DNA from: an uncultured Bacteroides sp.
GTDB taxonomy: Bacteria > Bacteroidota > Bacteroidia > Bacteroidales > Bacteroidaceae
Reading direction: 5' to 3'
NCBI RefSeq assembly: GCF_963666545.1
Contig: NZ_OY762899.1
Span: 1,860,001-1,924,000, forward strand
Length of the DNA: 64,000 nucleotides
In this document: positions 55,164 to 64,000 of the stretch, piece after piece
Layout: every line of letters starts with the position of its first letter
Numbering within the stretch: the stretch's first letter is position 1
Translations under genes and position numbers: made by a program
Notes under the pieces: model-generated
Databases searched by the model: none
What the model saw: the letters and a program-made list of their open reading frames with translations, nothing else
What the model was told of the DNA's origin: nothing

Positions 55164-56201
55164 ATGAGTTATCTAATAAAACCGGAAAATTACAAGCCAC
55201 TGCTTGACTTGAAGCAAACCGAACTCGGTATCAAACAAATCAAAGATTTCTTTCAAATGAACCTATCTTCAGAGTTGCGCCTTCGCCGTGTAACAGCACC
55301 GCTTTTTGTTCTGAAGGGAATGGGCATCAACGACGATTTGAATGGAGTAGAACGCGCAGTTTCATTTCCCATTAAAGACCTGAATGACGCCCAAGCTGAA
55401 GTCGTTCATTCCTTGGCCAAATGGAAAAGAATGACACTGGCCGACTACCACATCGAACCGGGATATGGCATCTACACAGATATGAATGCCATCCGTTCGG
55501 ACGAAGAACTTGGAAATATCCATTCACTCTATGTAGACCAATGGGACTGGGAAAGAGTGATTACCCGCGAAGATCGGAGTATCGATTTCCTGAAAGAGAT
55601 TGTAAACCGCATCTATGCCGCTATGATTCGCACAGAATATATGGTGTACGAGATGTATCCTCAAATCAAACCCTGTTTGCCTCAAAAGTTACACTTCATT
55701 CATGCCGAAGAGCTTAGGCAGCTATATCCTGAGATGGAACCTAAAGACAGAGAAAACATCATCACAAAGAAATATGGCGCTGTATTCATCATTGGCATAG
55801 GCGGCAAATTGGGTGACGGAAAGAAGCATGATGGACGCGCCCCCGACTACGATGATTACAGTAGTATAAGCGACAACGGGCTCCCCGGATTAAACGGAGA
55901 TCTCTTATTGTGGAACGAAGTGTTGCAACGAGCCATCGAACTCTCTTCTATGGGCATACGTGTAGACAAAGAAGCCCTGCAAAGGCAATTGAAAGAAGAA
56001 GGAGAAGAAAAAAGACTGGAGCTCTACTTCCATAAACGACTAATGAATGGTACGCTCCCTCTCTCTATTGGTGGAGGAATCGGGCAGTCACGCTTATGCA
56101 TGTATTATCTGCGTAAGGCACACATAGGAGAGATACAAGCCAGCATCTGGCCCGATGAAATGAGAAAAGAGTGCCAAAGGCTCAACATGACTTTGATTTA
56201 A
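55164..56201 (+). CDS. asnA: aspartate-ammonia ligase (asparagine synthetase A)
   Basis: 345 residues. Class II aminoacyl-tRNA-synthetase-like fold with VTAPLFVLKGMGINDDLNGVERAVSF, DYHIEPGYGIYTDMNAIR, LYVDQWDWERVI and the C-terminal LPLSIGGGIGQSRLCMYYL. It makes asparagine from aspartate, ammonia and ATP. -7 box TATCTTTG at 55131-55138. ung follows after 11 bp, so the two are probably cotranscribed. Confidence 0.98.
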   Translation: MSYLIKPENYKPLLDLKQTELGIKQIKDFFQMNLSSELRLRRVTAPLFVLKGMGINDDLNGVERAVSFPIKDLNDAQAEVVHSLAKWKRMTLADYHIEPGYGIYTDMNAIRSDEELGNIHSLYVDQWDWERVITREDRSIDFLKEIVNRIYAAMIRTEYMVYEMYPQIKPCLPQKLHFIHAEELRQLYPEMEPKDRENIITKKYGAVFIIGIGGKLGDGKKHDGRAPDYDDYSSISDNGLPGLNGDLLLWNEVLQRAIELSSMGIRVDKEALQRQLKEEGEEKRLELYFHKRLMNGTLPLSIGGGIGQSRLCMYYLRKAHIGEIQASIWPDEMRKECQRLNMTLI

Positions 56202-56212
56202 ATAAGTAGTAA

Positions 56213-56878
56213 ATGATGAATGTTCAGATAGAAGAAAGCTGGAAAAAACACTTACAGCCTGAGTTTGAGAAAGATTATTTCCGAAACCTTACGGCGTTCG
56301 TGAAAGATGAATATTCCCACTCTCCAATATACCCTCCGGGAAAACTAATATTCAATGCGTTCAACCTATGTCCATTTGATAAAGTGAAAGTGGTCATCAT
56401 CGGGCAAGATCCATACCATGGTCCCGGACAGGCACATGGTCTCTGTTTTTCAGTAAACGACGGAGTTCAATTTCCACCTTCACTGATGAATATATTCAAG
56501 GAAATCAAAAGTGATTTAGGAATAGATGCGCCTCCATCAGGTAATCTTACCCGATGGGCAGAGCAAGGCATTTTATTACTAAACGCCACGCTTACTGTTC
56601 GTGCGCATCAAGCCGGCTCACATCAAAACAAAGGATGGGAAGCCTTCACCGATGCTGCCATAAGAGCCTTAGCAGAAGAACGGGAACATTTGGTCTTTAT
56701 TCTCTGGGGAGCTTATGCGCAAAAAAAAGGAGCTTTCATTGATCGGAGCAAGCACTTGGTGCTTAGTTCTGCGCATCCTTCTCCTTTTTCCGCCTATAAC
56801 GGATTCTTTGGAAACAAACATTTTAGCAAAACGAACGAGTATCTCAAAGCTCACGAAGAAACAGAAATTGTATGGTGA
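56213..56878 (+). CDS. ung: uracil-DNA glycosylase, family 1
   Basis: 221 residues. The water-activating loop GQDPYHG has Asp66, FNAFNLCPFDKVKVVIIG precedes it, and the DNA-intercalating loop HPSPFSA has His188. It removes uracil from DNA in base-excision repair. A second ATG at 56216 could also be used. It ends 25 bp before a strong bidirectional terminator. Confidence 0.98.
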   Translation: MMNVQIEESWKKHLQPEFEKDYFRNLTAFVKDEYSHSPIYPPGKLIFNAFNLCPFDKVKVVIIGQDPYHGPGQAHGLCFSVNDGVQFPPSLMNIFKEIKSDLGIDAPPSGNLTRWAEQGILLLNATLTVRAHQAGSHQNKGWEAFTDAAIRALAEEREHLVFILWGAYAQKKGAFIDRSKHLVLSSAHPSPFSAYNGFFGNKHFSKTNEYLKAHEETEIVW

Positions 56879-56903
56879 GACCTCGCCAAAGATAACAAGA
56901 CGA

Positions 56904-56952
56904 AATAGCCCCGGTACAACAATCAATATAAGATTCTGGTACCGGGGCTATT
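56904..56952. terminator. bidirectional terminator between ung and lptD
   Basis: A perfect 14-bp inverted repeat, AATAGCCCCGGTAC (56904-56917) with GTACCGGGGCTATT (56939-56952), then TTTAT on the plus strand. It serves the two convergent genes. Confidence 0.9.
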
Positions 56953-56972
56953 TTATATCCTTTTATTCCGAA

Positions 56973-59690
56973 TTAATACCACTGAATGTTACTCTGCGTC
57001 TGGCTACGTTGTTCCCACTTCAAGTCTTGCAAAAGACTGGCATTGGCACGAATGGTGAAATTGTAATATTTATATGTTCCAATTGGAGAAATACTAGCCG
57101 ACATGTTCCAACAATGCAAATCACGCGAGACAGTAAAGGCTGTCTGAATAATCTTACTAGCCTCAAAGTCATATCCAGAATTAAAACTCATGCTCCAACG
57201 ATTGGATATCTTAATATTGCCCGAAGCACTCAGGTTTTGCGTATATTTATATGGATAACGCATCGTTTCTTCATTGATATGGGCCGACCGATCCTCACTA
57301 ATATTAAAGGAGTAACTTAAATTCAACGACCAAGGCATAGCAAACACCTGATAACCATCAGCGTCTATCTTAGCCTTCTCTACCTTTTTAGTTTTAGTTT
57401 CATTCCCTTCTTCCTGAGCATCTTCAGAATCCGTTTTGTTAGCGTCTTTCCCTTTCTTTTTATCATCCGTCTTTTCATCTTTTGGGCCAAATAACTTCTT
57501 CCAAGTATCATTATTGAGCGTATAATTAAAGGATGATCCCCAGCCTTGGAAACGCCCGAAGCGTCCGTAAGACCATTCTGTCCGGTCACCAACCACTACC
57601 TTACCATCTTTATCAAATTGATAAGCATAAGTGGCAAAAGAAGAGTTAAGATTCAATGTATAGTTCTTAGAGAACTTCAAACGCAAACGTAGAGAAAGAT
57701 CACTCCATGGCCTTGTTTCCGCCGCCATATTATAAGAGATGCTACCTCCTAACTCATCAATAAGGCTAACTTTACGGATAGAATCATTACGGGTTTTATA
57801 CTTCATCTCAAGATTATTGGAAAGATCAAAACTTACCGTTCCCTGCCTACCTCTTCCCGGCACTCCGAACGCTTCATTTGCGTAAGGAGAATAAGTTACA
57901 GTATCCAACTGGTTCGAAGAATTAAGATACGTATAAGATTCATAATAGCCATATTTGGAAGCACCAAAATCAGGAGCCATACTGAGACTGACCTGAGGAG
58001 TGATCACATGGCGTATTTGTATTTCTTTGCTCTTTGCAAAAAGAGGTTTGTACATACCGTAAAGTTTGGTACTCAACCCGAGGCTCGTATTGTAATTGTA
58101 TACACGATGAAAACCATAGATCGTATCTGTGGGAACATCCTTCAGGTTAGACGCGTCCCTGCCCCTCATAACCTTACGGGTATACCATCTTTCTGTATAA
58201 TTAAACGTAGGAGTGACATTAAAGTATTTAAAGAGAGTGAAAGTGGCACTAACAGGAATAGTATGGCTCATTCCATTCTTCCAATCCTTTACCAAATTCG
58301 ATTTAAATAACATATTATCTTTCGTATTGATGCTATTTGTTAGTCGGCCGGTATAGCTAAGTGATATCTTCTCATACCAACGCTCATCACCTACAGCTGC
58401 TTTACGTTTGAAGGGGTAAAGGCGGCTCAAAGCAATATTAAGGTCCGGAAATGTCACTGCGACAGAAGAGTCTCGCAATGTTTGTGCAATATTAAAAGTA
58501 CTTGAAATCGTCAAACCCTGATCAGGAAAGCTACGTGAGTAAGCAACACTCGATGTTTTAGTTCCCTGAGATAAAAGTTGTGAATTATATAAGTTGCCTA
58601 TATTTGTTCGTTCATAGCTAGTGGTTGAGAAGTTTACACTTGCTGAGAAAGTGCTATTAGGACTAGCTTTGGCATCTTGGCGATGAGACCATACGATCTT
58701 AAAATCTTTAGCAACCGAATAGTCTGCTAAGCCCTTGTCCCCAGTTTTTGTCACTTGATAATTAGCTTGAAAAGAACCGGAATACTTATAGCGCTTATTG
58801 TAAGTGGATTCAACACCCAGTGCCCAAGAGCCCTTAGTAAACACATCACCCAACACCTTCAAATCCATTTTATCATTGATCGCAAAATAATATCCACCAC
58901 CCGTCAAACCAAAGCCGCGGCTAGAATCATCCATATAGGTCGGCATAATGATACCAGATGAATAACTACTCGAAAATGGAAAGAAGAAAAAAGGTACCGC
59001 TATAGGAAGAGGAACATCTTCAACAACTAAATAGGCCGGCCCGGTAACGACGTTTTTCTTAGGCCGCACTTTAGCACGGGTCAGTTGAAGGTAAAAGTGT
59101 GGATGATCGTGATGATCGCAAGTTGTGTACCGTCCATTGACCATAAAGAGTTCATCGTCCACTCCTTTTTTAGCATTATTCCCGGTAACGTATCCCTCTC
59201 CTTGCTGACTTACAACATTACTGATAAAACCTCTTTTACTTTTAAAGTTGTACCGAATCGTTTTTGTTTCATAAGGAGTTTCGCCATCTTTAAAAACAGG
59301 AGTCCCTTGCATCACGCCCAACGAATCGGGCACGCCATGAGCATAAACCGTACTACTATCCATGTTCATAGAAATAACCTGAGCTGCAAGCTCTATCTTC
59401 TCATAGTTCACTTTCCCCTGACCATAAAGATGCGCATATCCTCCCTTAGTAAAAACGATGGAGTCATTCGCTTCATAAACAACAGGAGCGGTAAGAGGTT
59501 GTTTTTTCTTGGCTGGCAAGAGTGCAGCCAACGAGTCATTCTTTATCGTATCTACTTTCTGTGTATCGGCAGCCGATACCCCCGAAACCGAATTTCGCTT
59601 TCGGCGTTGAGGCATTGCTTCAACGGAAAGTGTCAATAAAACAAACAGTAGTATGAATGATATAATTGTATTTGCTTTCAATGGCGTCAT
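56973..59690 (-). CDS. lptD: LPS-assembly protein LptD, Bacteroidetes type
   Basis: 905 residues from the ATG at 59690 (an adjacent TTG at 59693 is not needed). Signal peptide about 1-26 (ending VEA), a basic/low-complexity linker, a short OstA-like beta-jellyroll (YEANDSIVFTKGGYAHLYGQGKVNYEKIEL; about 70-190), a YTTCDHHDHPHFYLQL segment, then a large beta-barrel with VVEDVPLPIAVPFFFFPF, the LptD transition. It would insert lipopolysaccharide into the outer leaflet. A highly charged insert rich in Lys/Asp/Glu lies at about residues 735-780 inside the barrel. -7 box TACTTTTG (minus strand) at 59717-59724. Confidence 0.88.
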   Translation of the reverse strand: MTPLKANTIISFILLFVLLTLSVEAMPQRRKRNSVSGVSAADTQKVDTIKNDSLAALLPAKKKQPLTAPVVYEANDSIVFTKGGYAHLYGQGKVNYEKIELAAQVISMNMDSSTVYAHGVPDSLGVMQGTPVFKDGETPYETKTIRYNFKSKRGFISNVVSQQGEGYVTGNNAKKGVDDELFMVNGRYTTCDHHDHPHFYLQLTRAKVRPKKNVVTGPAYLVVEDVPLPIAVPFFFFPFSSSYSSGIIMPTYMDDSSRGFGLTGGGYYFAINDKMDLKVLGDVFTKGSWALGVESTYNKRYKYSGSFQANYQVTKTGDKGLADYSVAKDFKIVWSHRQDAKASPNSTFSASVNFSTTSYERTNIGNLYNSQLLSQGTKTSSVAYSRSFPDQGLTISSTFNIAQTLRDSSVAVTFPDLNIALSRLYPFKRKAAVGDERWYEKISLSYTGRLTNSINTKDNMLFKSNLVKDWKNGMSHTIPVSATFTLFKYFNVTPTFNYTERWYTRKVMRGRDASNLKDVPTDTIYGFHRVYNYNTSLGLSTKLYGMYKPLFAKSKEIQIRHVITPQVSLSMAPDFGASKYGYYESYTYLNSSNQLDTVTYSPYANEAFGVPGRGRQGTVSFDLSNNLEMKYKTRNDSIRKVSLIDELGGSISYNMAAETRPWSDLSLRLRLKFSKNYTLNLNSSFATYAYQFDKDGKVVVGDRTEWSYGRFGRFQGWGSSFNYTLNNDTWKKLFGPKDEKTDDKKKGKDANKTDSEDAQEEGNETKTKKVEKAKIDADGYQVFAMPWSLNLSYSFNISEDRSAHINEETMRYPYKYTQNLSASGNIKISNRWSMSFNSGYDFEASKIIQTAFTVSRDLHCWNMSASISPIGTYKYYNFTIRANASLLQDLKWEQRSQTQSNIQWY

Positions 59691-59779
59691 CAACTAATAG
59701 TTTACGCTTAGAGAGGCAAAAGTACGCATTCTTCATCAATTATATATGAGATTCTTCTTTTTTAATTATTTTTTAGCCC

Positions 59780-60316
59780 CTATAAAAACAATTCGCACCA
59801 ATAGTCAAAACGAGCAAGTCCCTCCTCTCCATGCTTAGAGATACTCTTACGAGCACCCGCCACACTCTTCTCTTTGTCAAGATGAGTTTTAGAAAAAAAC
59901 TTATCGGCAAAACAAATAACTTGCTCCTCTAGACTTTGAGGAGTCATATCGCGATGGGGAACAGGAAGCTGTTGTTCCACAATTTCGTTCAAAGAAAGTC
60001 CTGCTCCTGTATGGCGTTCACACACCAATGCATGACGAGGTAAACCTGCTTGGCGAACCAAATCAGCGCCAAGATAGCCATGGCAAATATAAGGCTGTGA
60101 ACCAAAGCAATAAATGCTCGGAGCATCGGTCAAAAAGATTCCTATATCATGGAGCATAGATGCTTCGGCCAGAAACGATTCATCCAGTTTCAACTCCGGA
60201 TGGTTATGAGCTATATCCAAAGCCTTGCGGGTAACAGAACGACTATGTACGAGTAATATGTTCCTCAGTTCATCCTCTACGGGATAGTATTTATAAATCA
60301 AATCAATGGGACGCAT
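59780..60316 (-). CDS. HD-domain protein (putative phosphohydrolase)
   Basis: 178 residues. The metal-binding HD pair is His56-Asp57 in ASMLHDIGIF, preceded by His24 and followed by CHGYLGADLVRQAGLP and CERHTGAG. The CADKFFSK region completes the fold. Similar small HD proteins hydrolyse phosphate esters or nucleotides, but the substrate is unknown. It stands alone between lptD and the divergent MscS gene. Confidence 0.85.
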   Translation of the reverse strand: MRPIDLIYKYYPVEDELRNILLVHSRSVTRKALDIAHNHPELKLDESFLAEASMLHDIGIFLTDAPSIYCFGSQPYICHGYLGADLVRQAGLPRHALVCERHTGAGLSLNEIVEQQLPVPHRDMTPQSLEEQVICFADKFFSKTHLDKEKSVAGARKSISKHGEEGLARFDYWCELFL

Positions 60317-60398
60317 TTAATATTATGTTTTATTTATTGCATGATCAATCGAAATTGAATATTTTTGCGCAATATTACTAAAAATAACAATCAATCAA

Positions 60399-61277
60399 AT
60401 GGATCTGCAAGAGTTTTTAAACCTAACGATTTTTGGCATTGAGATAAAACATCCCGTCGAGTTCTTTATTAAAGCCTTAATCATATATGCTATAACACAA
60501 AGTACCGTATCGTTTATAAAATTTTTGTTCCGTCGTTCACAAAGAAGGAAAGGTGCCCTGTCTTTAGACAAAACAACTGCCAGTTTTCTTCAACGAATCA
60601 GTGTATACTCCATTTACATTATTGGAGGTGCTACCTTCCTATCATTGATTCCAGGAATGGAAAAAGTGGGTAACTCCATTCTTGCCGGTGCCGGTATCAT
60701 GGCTATGGCCATAGGTTTCGCTTCAAAAGAAGCTCTTTCCAATTTTATCAGCGGACTGTTTATTGTCTTTGCAAAGCCTTTCCGGATTGGTGATGTCATC
60801 AAATTAGATGACAATATAACTGGTACTGTGAGCGAAATAACTCTCAGACACACTGTTATTCGAAACATGGAGAACAAAATGATTATCATTCCCAACAGCA
60901 CCATGAATTCGAGCACCATCATTAATTCCACTCTTGGCGAGCAAGAAATATGTAATTTCATAGAAATAGGCGTTTCATACAACGCTGACTTAGACAAAGC
61001 GATGTTATTAATGTATGATGAAGTAACGAAGCACCCTCTACTCATAGATCGACGCACACCAGATGACAAAAAGAATAACACTCCCTTGGTTCCGGTGAGA
61101 ATTATCAACCTGGGTGATTCATCTATCACCCTGAGAGCATGGGCATGGGCCGCTAATTCAGGAGATGCGTTTGTGATGAAGTGCGACTTATTAAAGTCCA
61201 TCAAAGAACGTTTTGACAAAGAAGGCATCGAAATACCTTATCCTTATAGTAACATTGTGCTCAAAAAAGAAGAATAA
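60399..61277 (+). CDS. small-conductance mechanosensitive channel (MscS family)
   Basis: 292 residues. Three membrane helices in the first 120 residues. The pore helix is the Gly/Ala-rich AGAGIMAMAIGFASKEALSNFISGLFI, followed by the beta domain AKPFRIGDVIKLDDNITGTVSEI and IIIPNSTMNSSTIIN, then an alpha/beta C-terminal domain. It releases osmolytes on hypo-osmotic shock. -7 box TATTTTTG at 60360-60367. It ends 3 bp before the convergent transporter gene. Confidence 0.94.
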   Translation: MDLQEFLNLTIFGIEIKHPVEFFIKALIIYAITQSTVSFIKFLFRRSQRRKGALSLDKTTASFLQRISVYSIYIIGGATFLSLIPGMEKVGNSILAGAGIMAMAIGFASKEALSNFISGLFIVFAKPFRIGDVIKLDDNITGTVSEITLRHTVIRNMENKMIIIPNSTMNSSTIINSTLGEQEICNFIEIGVSYNADLDKAMLLMYDEVTKHPLLIDRRTPDDKKNNTPLVPVRIINLGDSSITLRAWAWAANSGDAFVMKCDLLKSIKERFDKEGIEIPYPYSNIVLKKEE

Positions 61278-61280
61278 ACA

Positions 61281-62195
61281 CTAATTACTCTGCCTGCGTT
61301 TTTTCCACAGTTGCCAAGAGTTGATGATATTCTGCCACAATACGTACGATCCCGGCCCCACAGAAGCTAACGGATTCAAATAAGTATGGGCCATCCAAAT
61401 GGCAAGAATTGTATTTTTCTGCCCCAAAGATTGTCCTCCACTAATGCGATCGGAATAAACACTCCCAATGGTTTTACCCAAAAAGAATTGCAAACAACAA
61501 GCAATCAAAGCTCCCAATGCAATCATTAATTCAGTCCAACCATCGGCAGGATTATATATCAAAGAATGCACTGTCTGTGCCGTCACAATAGCAAGAGAAA
61601 AAGCCCAAAGATAAAAAGCCAGTTCATGATATTTAAGCAGGAGAGAGTGTGCTTTAGGAACGACTTTCTGAAGTAACCATGCCAATAGAAACGGACAAAT
61701 CAAAAGGGGAACAACTTTACTGAGGATAAGAAAAAAAGATTCATAGAAAGTAGTTTCTTGCTGAGGTTCAATCAGAGGAAAAGACAGAGGAACGGCAATA
61801 GCAACTCCTATATTTGCCAAAAGGGTATAGGTTGTAACACTGGCTGCACTACCACCCAATTTAGAAGTGATTACAGCTGCTGCAGTAGCTGTGGGACAGA
61901 TAATGCAAACCATCACGCCTTCAGCCACTAATTTATTACTCCGATAGAGAAGCAGGTAAACCGCCAAAGCACCCACAATTTGAATTGCAAGTAACCAAAA
62001 ATGCAGTGGTTTTAACTTTAACTCGCTCGGAGAAACCTTGCTGAAGGTTAACAACAACATCGTAAAAATCAGAAAAGGAGTAATAAAGGAAAAAAGCATA
62101 AACACCTGATAACCAAGGGCACCAACCAACATCGCGACCGGAAGAGTCCAGTCTTTGAGAAACTTCAGCATCTTAATCGGATTTAAATTCTTCAT
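61281..62195 (-). CDS. BASS-family (bile acid:sodium symporter-like) transporter
   Basis: 304 residues, nine or ten hydrophobic helices. CIICPTATAAAVITSKLGGSAASVTTYTLLAN in the first half and GQSLGQKNTILAIWMAHTYL in the second correspond to the crossover helices of the BASS fold. Members carry organic anions, pantoate or bile acids with sodium; no substrate can be assigned. It is divergent from the TonB receptor gene (68-bp shared promoter region). Confidence 0.85.
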   Translation of the reverse strand: MKNLNPIKMLKFLKDWTLPVAMLVGALGYQVFMLFSFITPFLIFTMLLLTFSKVSPSELKLKPLHFWLLAIQIVGALAVYLLLYRSNKLVAEGVMVCIICPTATAAAVITSKLGGSAASVTTYTLLANIGVAIAVPLSFPLIEPQQETTFYESFFLILSKVVPLLICPFLLAWLLQKVVPKAHSLLLKYHELAFYLWAFSLAIVTAQTVHSLIYNPADGWTELMIALGALIACCLQFFLGKTIGSVYSDRISGGQSLGQKNTILAIWMAHTYLNPLASVGPGSYVLWQNIINSWQLWKKRRQSN

Positions 62196-62225
62196 GCAAA
62201 GTAACAGCGAAAAGAGGAATAATAC

Positions 62226-62233
62226 TACCTTTG
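62226..62233 (+). promoter_or_regulatory. -7 box of the last TonB receptor gene
   Basis: TACCTTTG, 30 bp before the ATG at 62264. Confidence 0.55.
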
Positions 62234-62263
62234 CGACGATTTTTTATTAAAAACATTACTAAA

Positions 62264-64000
62264 ATGAAAGAAAACAAGTTAACCAAAGAACGTGCGCTTC
62301 GCTGGAAGCAGTTCAATCACAAAGGTTATTCTGCATTCTGTAGTTTAAAGAAAGAAGTCAACATTGGTGTTCTGGCAGTATCTACACTGATTTTTGCCAA
62401 TGTTGATGTAATCTCTGCACAGAATCAGGTTGCCGGGCAGCTTAAGAATTACGAGCTGGAAGAGATTGAAGTAACCGGCACTCGCGTTCCGCTGACGGAA
62501 ATGCAGTCAGCAAAAATGGTAACCGTACTTTCGCGCGATGAAATTCAAGCAGCGGCTGTACACAGTATCAATGATCTCCTGAAATACGCCGCCGGCGTAG
62601 ATGTCCGCCAACGAGGCGGGTTCGGTATTCAAACCGACATTTCAGTGCGCGGAGGCACATTCGACCAAATTACCATTCTTCTCAACGGGGTAAACATCAC
62701 TAGTCCCCAAACCGGCCACCTCACAGCCGACTTCCCTGTTTCCATGAACGATATTGAACGAATAGAAGTGCTTGAAGGACCTTCCGCACGCATATTCGGC
62801 ACCTCGGCTTTCACCGGGGCTATTAATATCGTCACAAAAAACGACAAACAAAGTCATGTTGCCATAAATTTATCAGGCGGTAGCTATGGGCTGTTTGACG
62901 GAGGTGCACAAGCAAACTTCACCAAAGGAGCCTTCAGCCATCAAGTATCTGGTAGCTATAATCGTAGCGATGGTGCCACTCAAAACAGTGACTTCAACAC
63001 TAAGCGAGCCTATTATCAAGGAACATACTCGGATAAAGAAGTAGATGTGCGTTGGCAACTGGGAGCGACTAACCAGAAGTTCGGAGCGAATACTTTCTAC
63101 TCAGCAGGCTACCCTAATCAGTACGAAGAGGTTCGTCGTCATCTCATCTCCGTACAAGCTGAAACAAAAGGACGGCTTCACTTCACTCCCGGCATTTATT
63201 GGAATCGTTGGAATGACCATTTTCAATTAATACGAGGCACCAACACGGAAGAAAACTTTCATATGACAGATGTTTATGGCGTTAACTTAAATGCCTACTT
63301 CAACTCCACTTGGGGAAAAACGGCCTTTGGAACAGAAATCAGGAATGAAGGTATTCTGAGCACCAAGCTAGGACGACTTCTAAACAAAGATCAATACGTC
63401 GACATTCCGGGTGAAAATGGGAAACAGTTCACGAAAAAAGACAATCGAACGAACGTTAGTTATTATCTGGAACACAATATATTACTACAGAAAATGACGA
63501 TTTCATTGGGAGCCCTCGCTAACATGAATACAGCACTCGATCATAAATATCGCTTTTATCCGGGCATCGATGTCTCCTATCGTCCATTCGACAAATGGAA
63601 GTTCTTCGCTTCATGGAACATGGCACTCCGCATGCCAACCTTTACGGATCTTTATTATAAGAGCCCCACTCTGCAAGGAAATATAGGATTGAAGCCCGAA
63701 GAAACACAAGCCTTTAACTTAGGTGCAAAATATCGGAATAGATATCTTGAAGCAAATATGAGTGGATTTTTCCATAAAGGAAAAAACATGATCGACTGGG
63801 TGATGTACACGCCTACTGATGATGTTTATCACTCGGCTAACTTTAAGTTAGATAATATGGGCATTGAAGTTTCGTCAACACTAAACTTCCGTTCATTGAT
63901 AAATAAAGATTGCGCTCTGGATAAATTGAATATCAGCTACGCTTATATCCACCAAAAAAGGTACGATGATATCGAAATCTACAAATCGAGTTATGCGATG
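62264..64000 (+). CDS. TonB-dependent receptor, 3' end outside window
   Basis: 579 codons are open to the window edge with no stop or frameshift. An unusually long N-terminus (MKENKLTKERALRWKQFNH, then KGYSAFCSLKKEV, then a hydrophobic stretch ending VISA at about residue 52) precedes the plug domain (EVTGTRVPLTEMQSAKMVTVLS; LEGPSARIFGTSAFTGAINIVTK) and the first part of a barrel. There is no carboxypeptidase-like domain, so it is of the BtuB/FepA-like small-ligand class. The ligand is unknown. The C-terminus and any downstream partner genes lie beyond 64000. Confidence 0.9.
   Translation, partial: MKENKLTKERALRWKQFNHKGYSAFCSLKKEVNIGVLAVSTLIFANVDVISAQNQVAGQLKNYELEEIEVTGTRVPLTEMQSAKMVTVLSRDEIQAAAVHSINDLLKYAAGVDVRQRGGFGIQTDISVRGGTFDQITILLNGVNITSPQTGHLTADFPVSMNDIERIEVLEGPSARIFGTSAFTGAINIVTKNDKQSHVAINLSGGSYGLFDGGAQANFTKGAFSHQVSGSYNRSDGATQNSDFNTKRAYYQGTYSDKEVDVRWQLGATNQKFGANTFYSAGYPNQYEEVRRHLISVQAETKGRLHFTPGIYWNRWNDHFQLIRGTNTEENFHMTDVYGVNLNAYFNSTWGKTAFGTEIRNEGILSTKLGRLLNKDQYVDIPGENGKQFTKKDNRTNVSYYLEHNILLQKMTISLGALANMNTALDHKYRFYPGIDVSYRPFDKWKFFASWNMALRMPTFTDLYYKSPTLQGNIGLKPEETQAFNLGAKYRNRYLEANMSGFFHKGKNMIDWVMYTPTDDVYHSANFKLDNMGIEVSSTLNFRSLINKDCALDKLNISYAYIHQKRYDDIEIYKSSYAM

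Overview
The window is a chromosomal segment of a Bacteroidales bacterium, most likely a Bacteroides or close relative. Evidence: SusC/SusD outer-membrane pairs, many TonB-dependent receptors, a methylmalonyl-CoA mutase plus biotin-dependent acyl-CoA carboxylase set (succinate-propionate route), a Bacteroidetes-type LptD, few Shine-Dalgarno sites, and repeated TAnnTTTG -7 boxes, several with a CTTG -33 box 19-20 bp upstream.

Layout. 1-5.9 kb: a truncated flavodoxin-like reductase divergent from an HxlR regulator, then a SusC/SusD pair ending in a terminator. 6-10 kb: a His-rich small membrane protein and a TonB receptor with a CxxC motif in its plug (leftward), then a GlxA/AraC-type regulator. 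10-16 kb: gapdh, an SDR oxidoreductase, a Crp/Fnr regulator, and the polyphosphate pair ppk1-ppx. 16-26.5 kb: two tandem SusC/SusD pairs with homologous promoter regions and no enzyme gene beside them. 26.8-30.5 kb: an unrecognised gene, an 811-bp non-coding stretch with a candidate small RNA and several repeats, topoisomerase III, and another candidate small RNA. 30.6-36.5 kb: a metal-complex or tetrapyrrole uptake operon (FecCD permease, ATPase, tetrapyrrole methylase, TonB receptor, binding lipoprotein). 36.8-47.8 kb: the two mutase subunits, an AspT/YidE-type transporter, a cytidylate-kinase-like protein, and a cobalamin riboswitch heading the biotin carboxylase, biotin carrier and carboxyltransferase genes. 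47.8-64 kb: MATE exporter, lysS-gpsA-pgi, a second copy of the 27.8-kb small RNA locus, a HAD phosphatase, tRNA-Arg(CCG), asnA-ung, lptD, an HD protein, an MscS channel, a BASS-type transporter, and a TonB receptor cut by the window end.

How parts work together. The mutase operon and the riboswitch-led carboxylase operon carry out adjacent steps between succinyl-CoA and propionyl-CoA; the B12 switch sits on the carboxylase side although only the mutase uses B12. ppk1-ppx make and break polyphosphate. The outer-membrane receptors indicate heavy investment in glycan and metal-complex uptake.

Most interesting non-coding content: (i) two copies, 26 kb apart, of a roughly 67-nt small RNA gene with the same promoter architecture, a 40-nt invariant core and divergent but self-complementary terminator stems; (ii) a third, unrelated small RNA gene ahead of topB; (iii) short motifs repeated every 21-22 bp in several intergenic regions (ACGGTT behind both small RNA copies, CCGACA between ppx and susD, AAAC-N5-GTTT dyads behind the metal receptor promoter, and a long hairpin built from 22-bp units).
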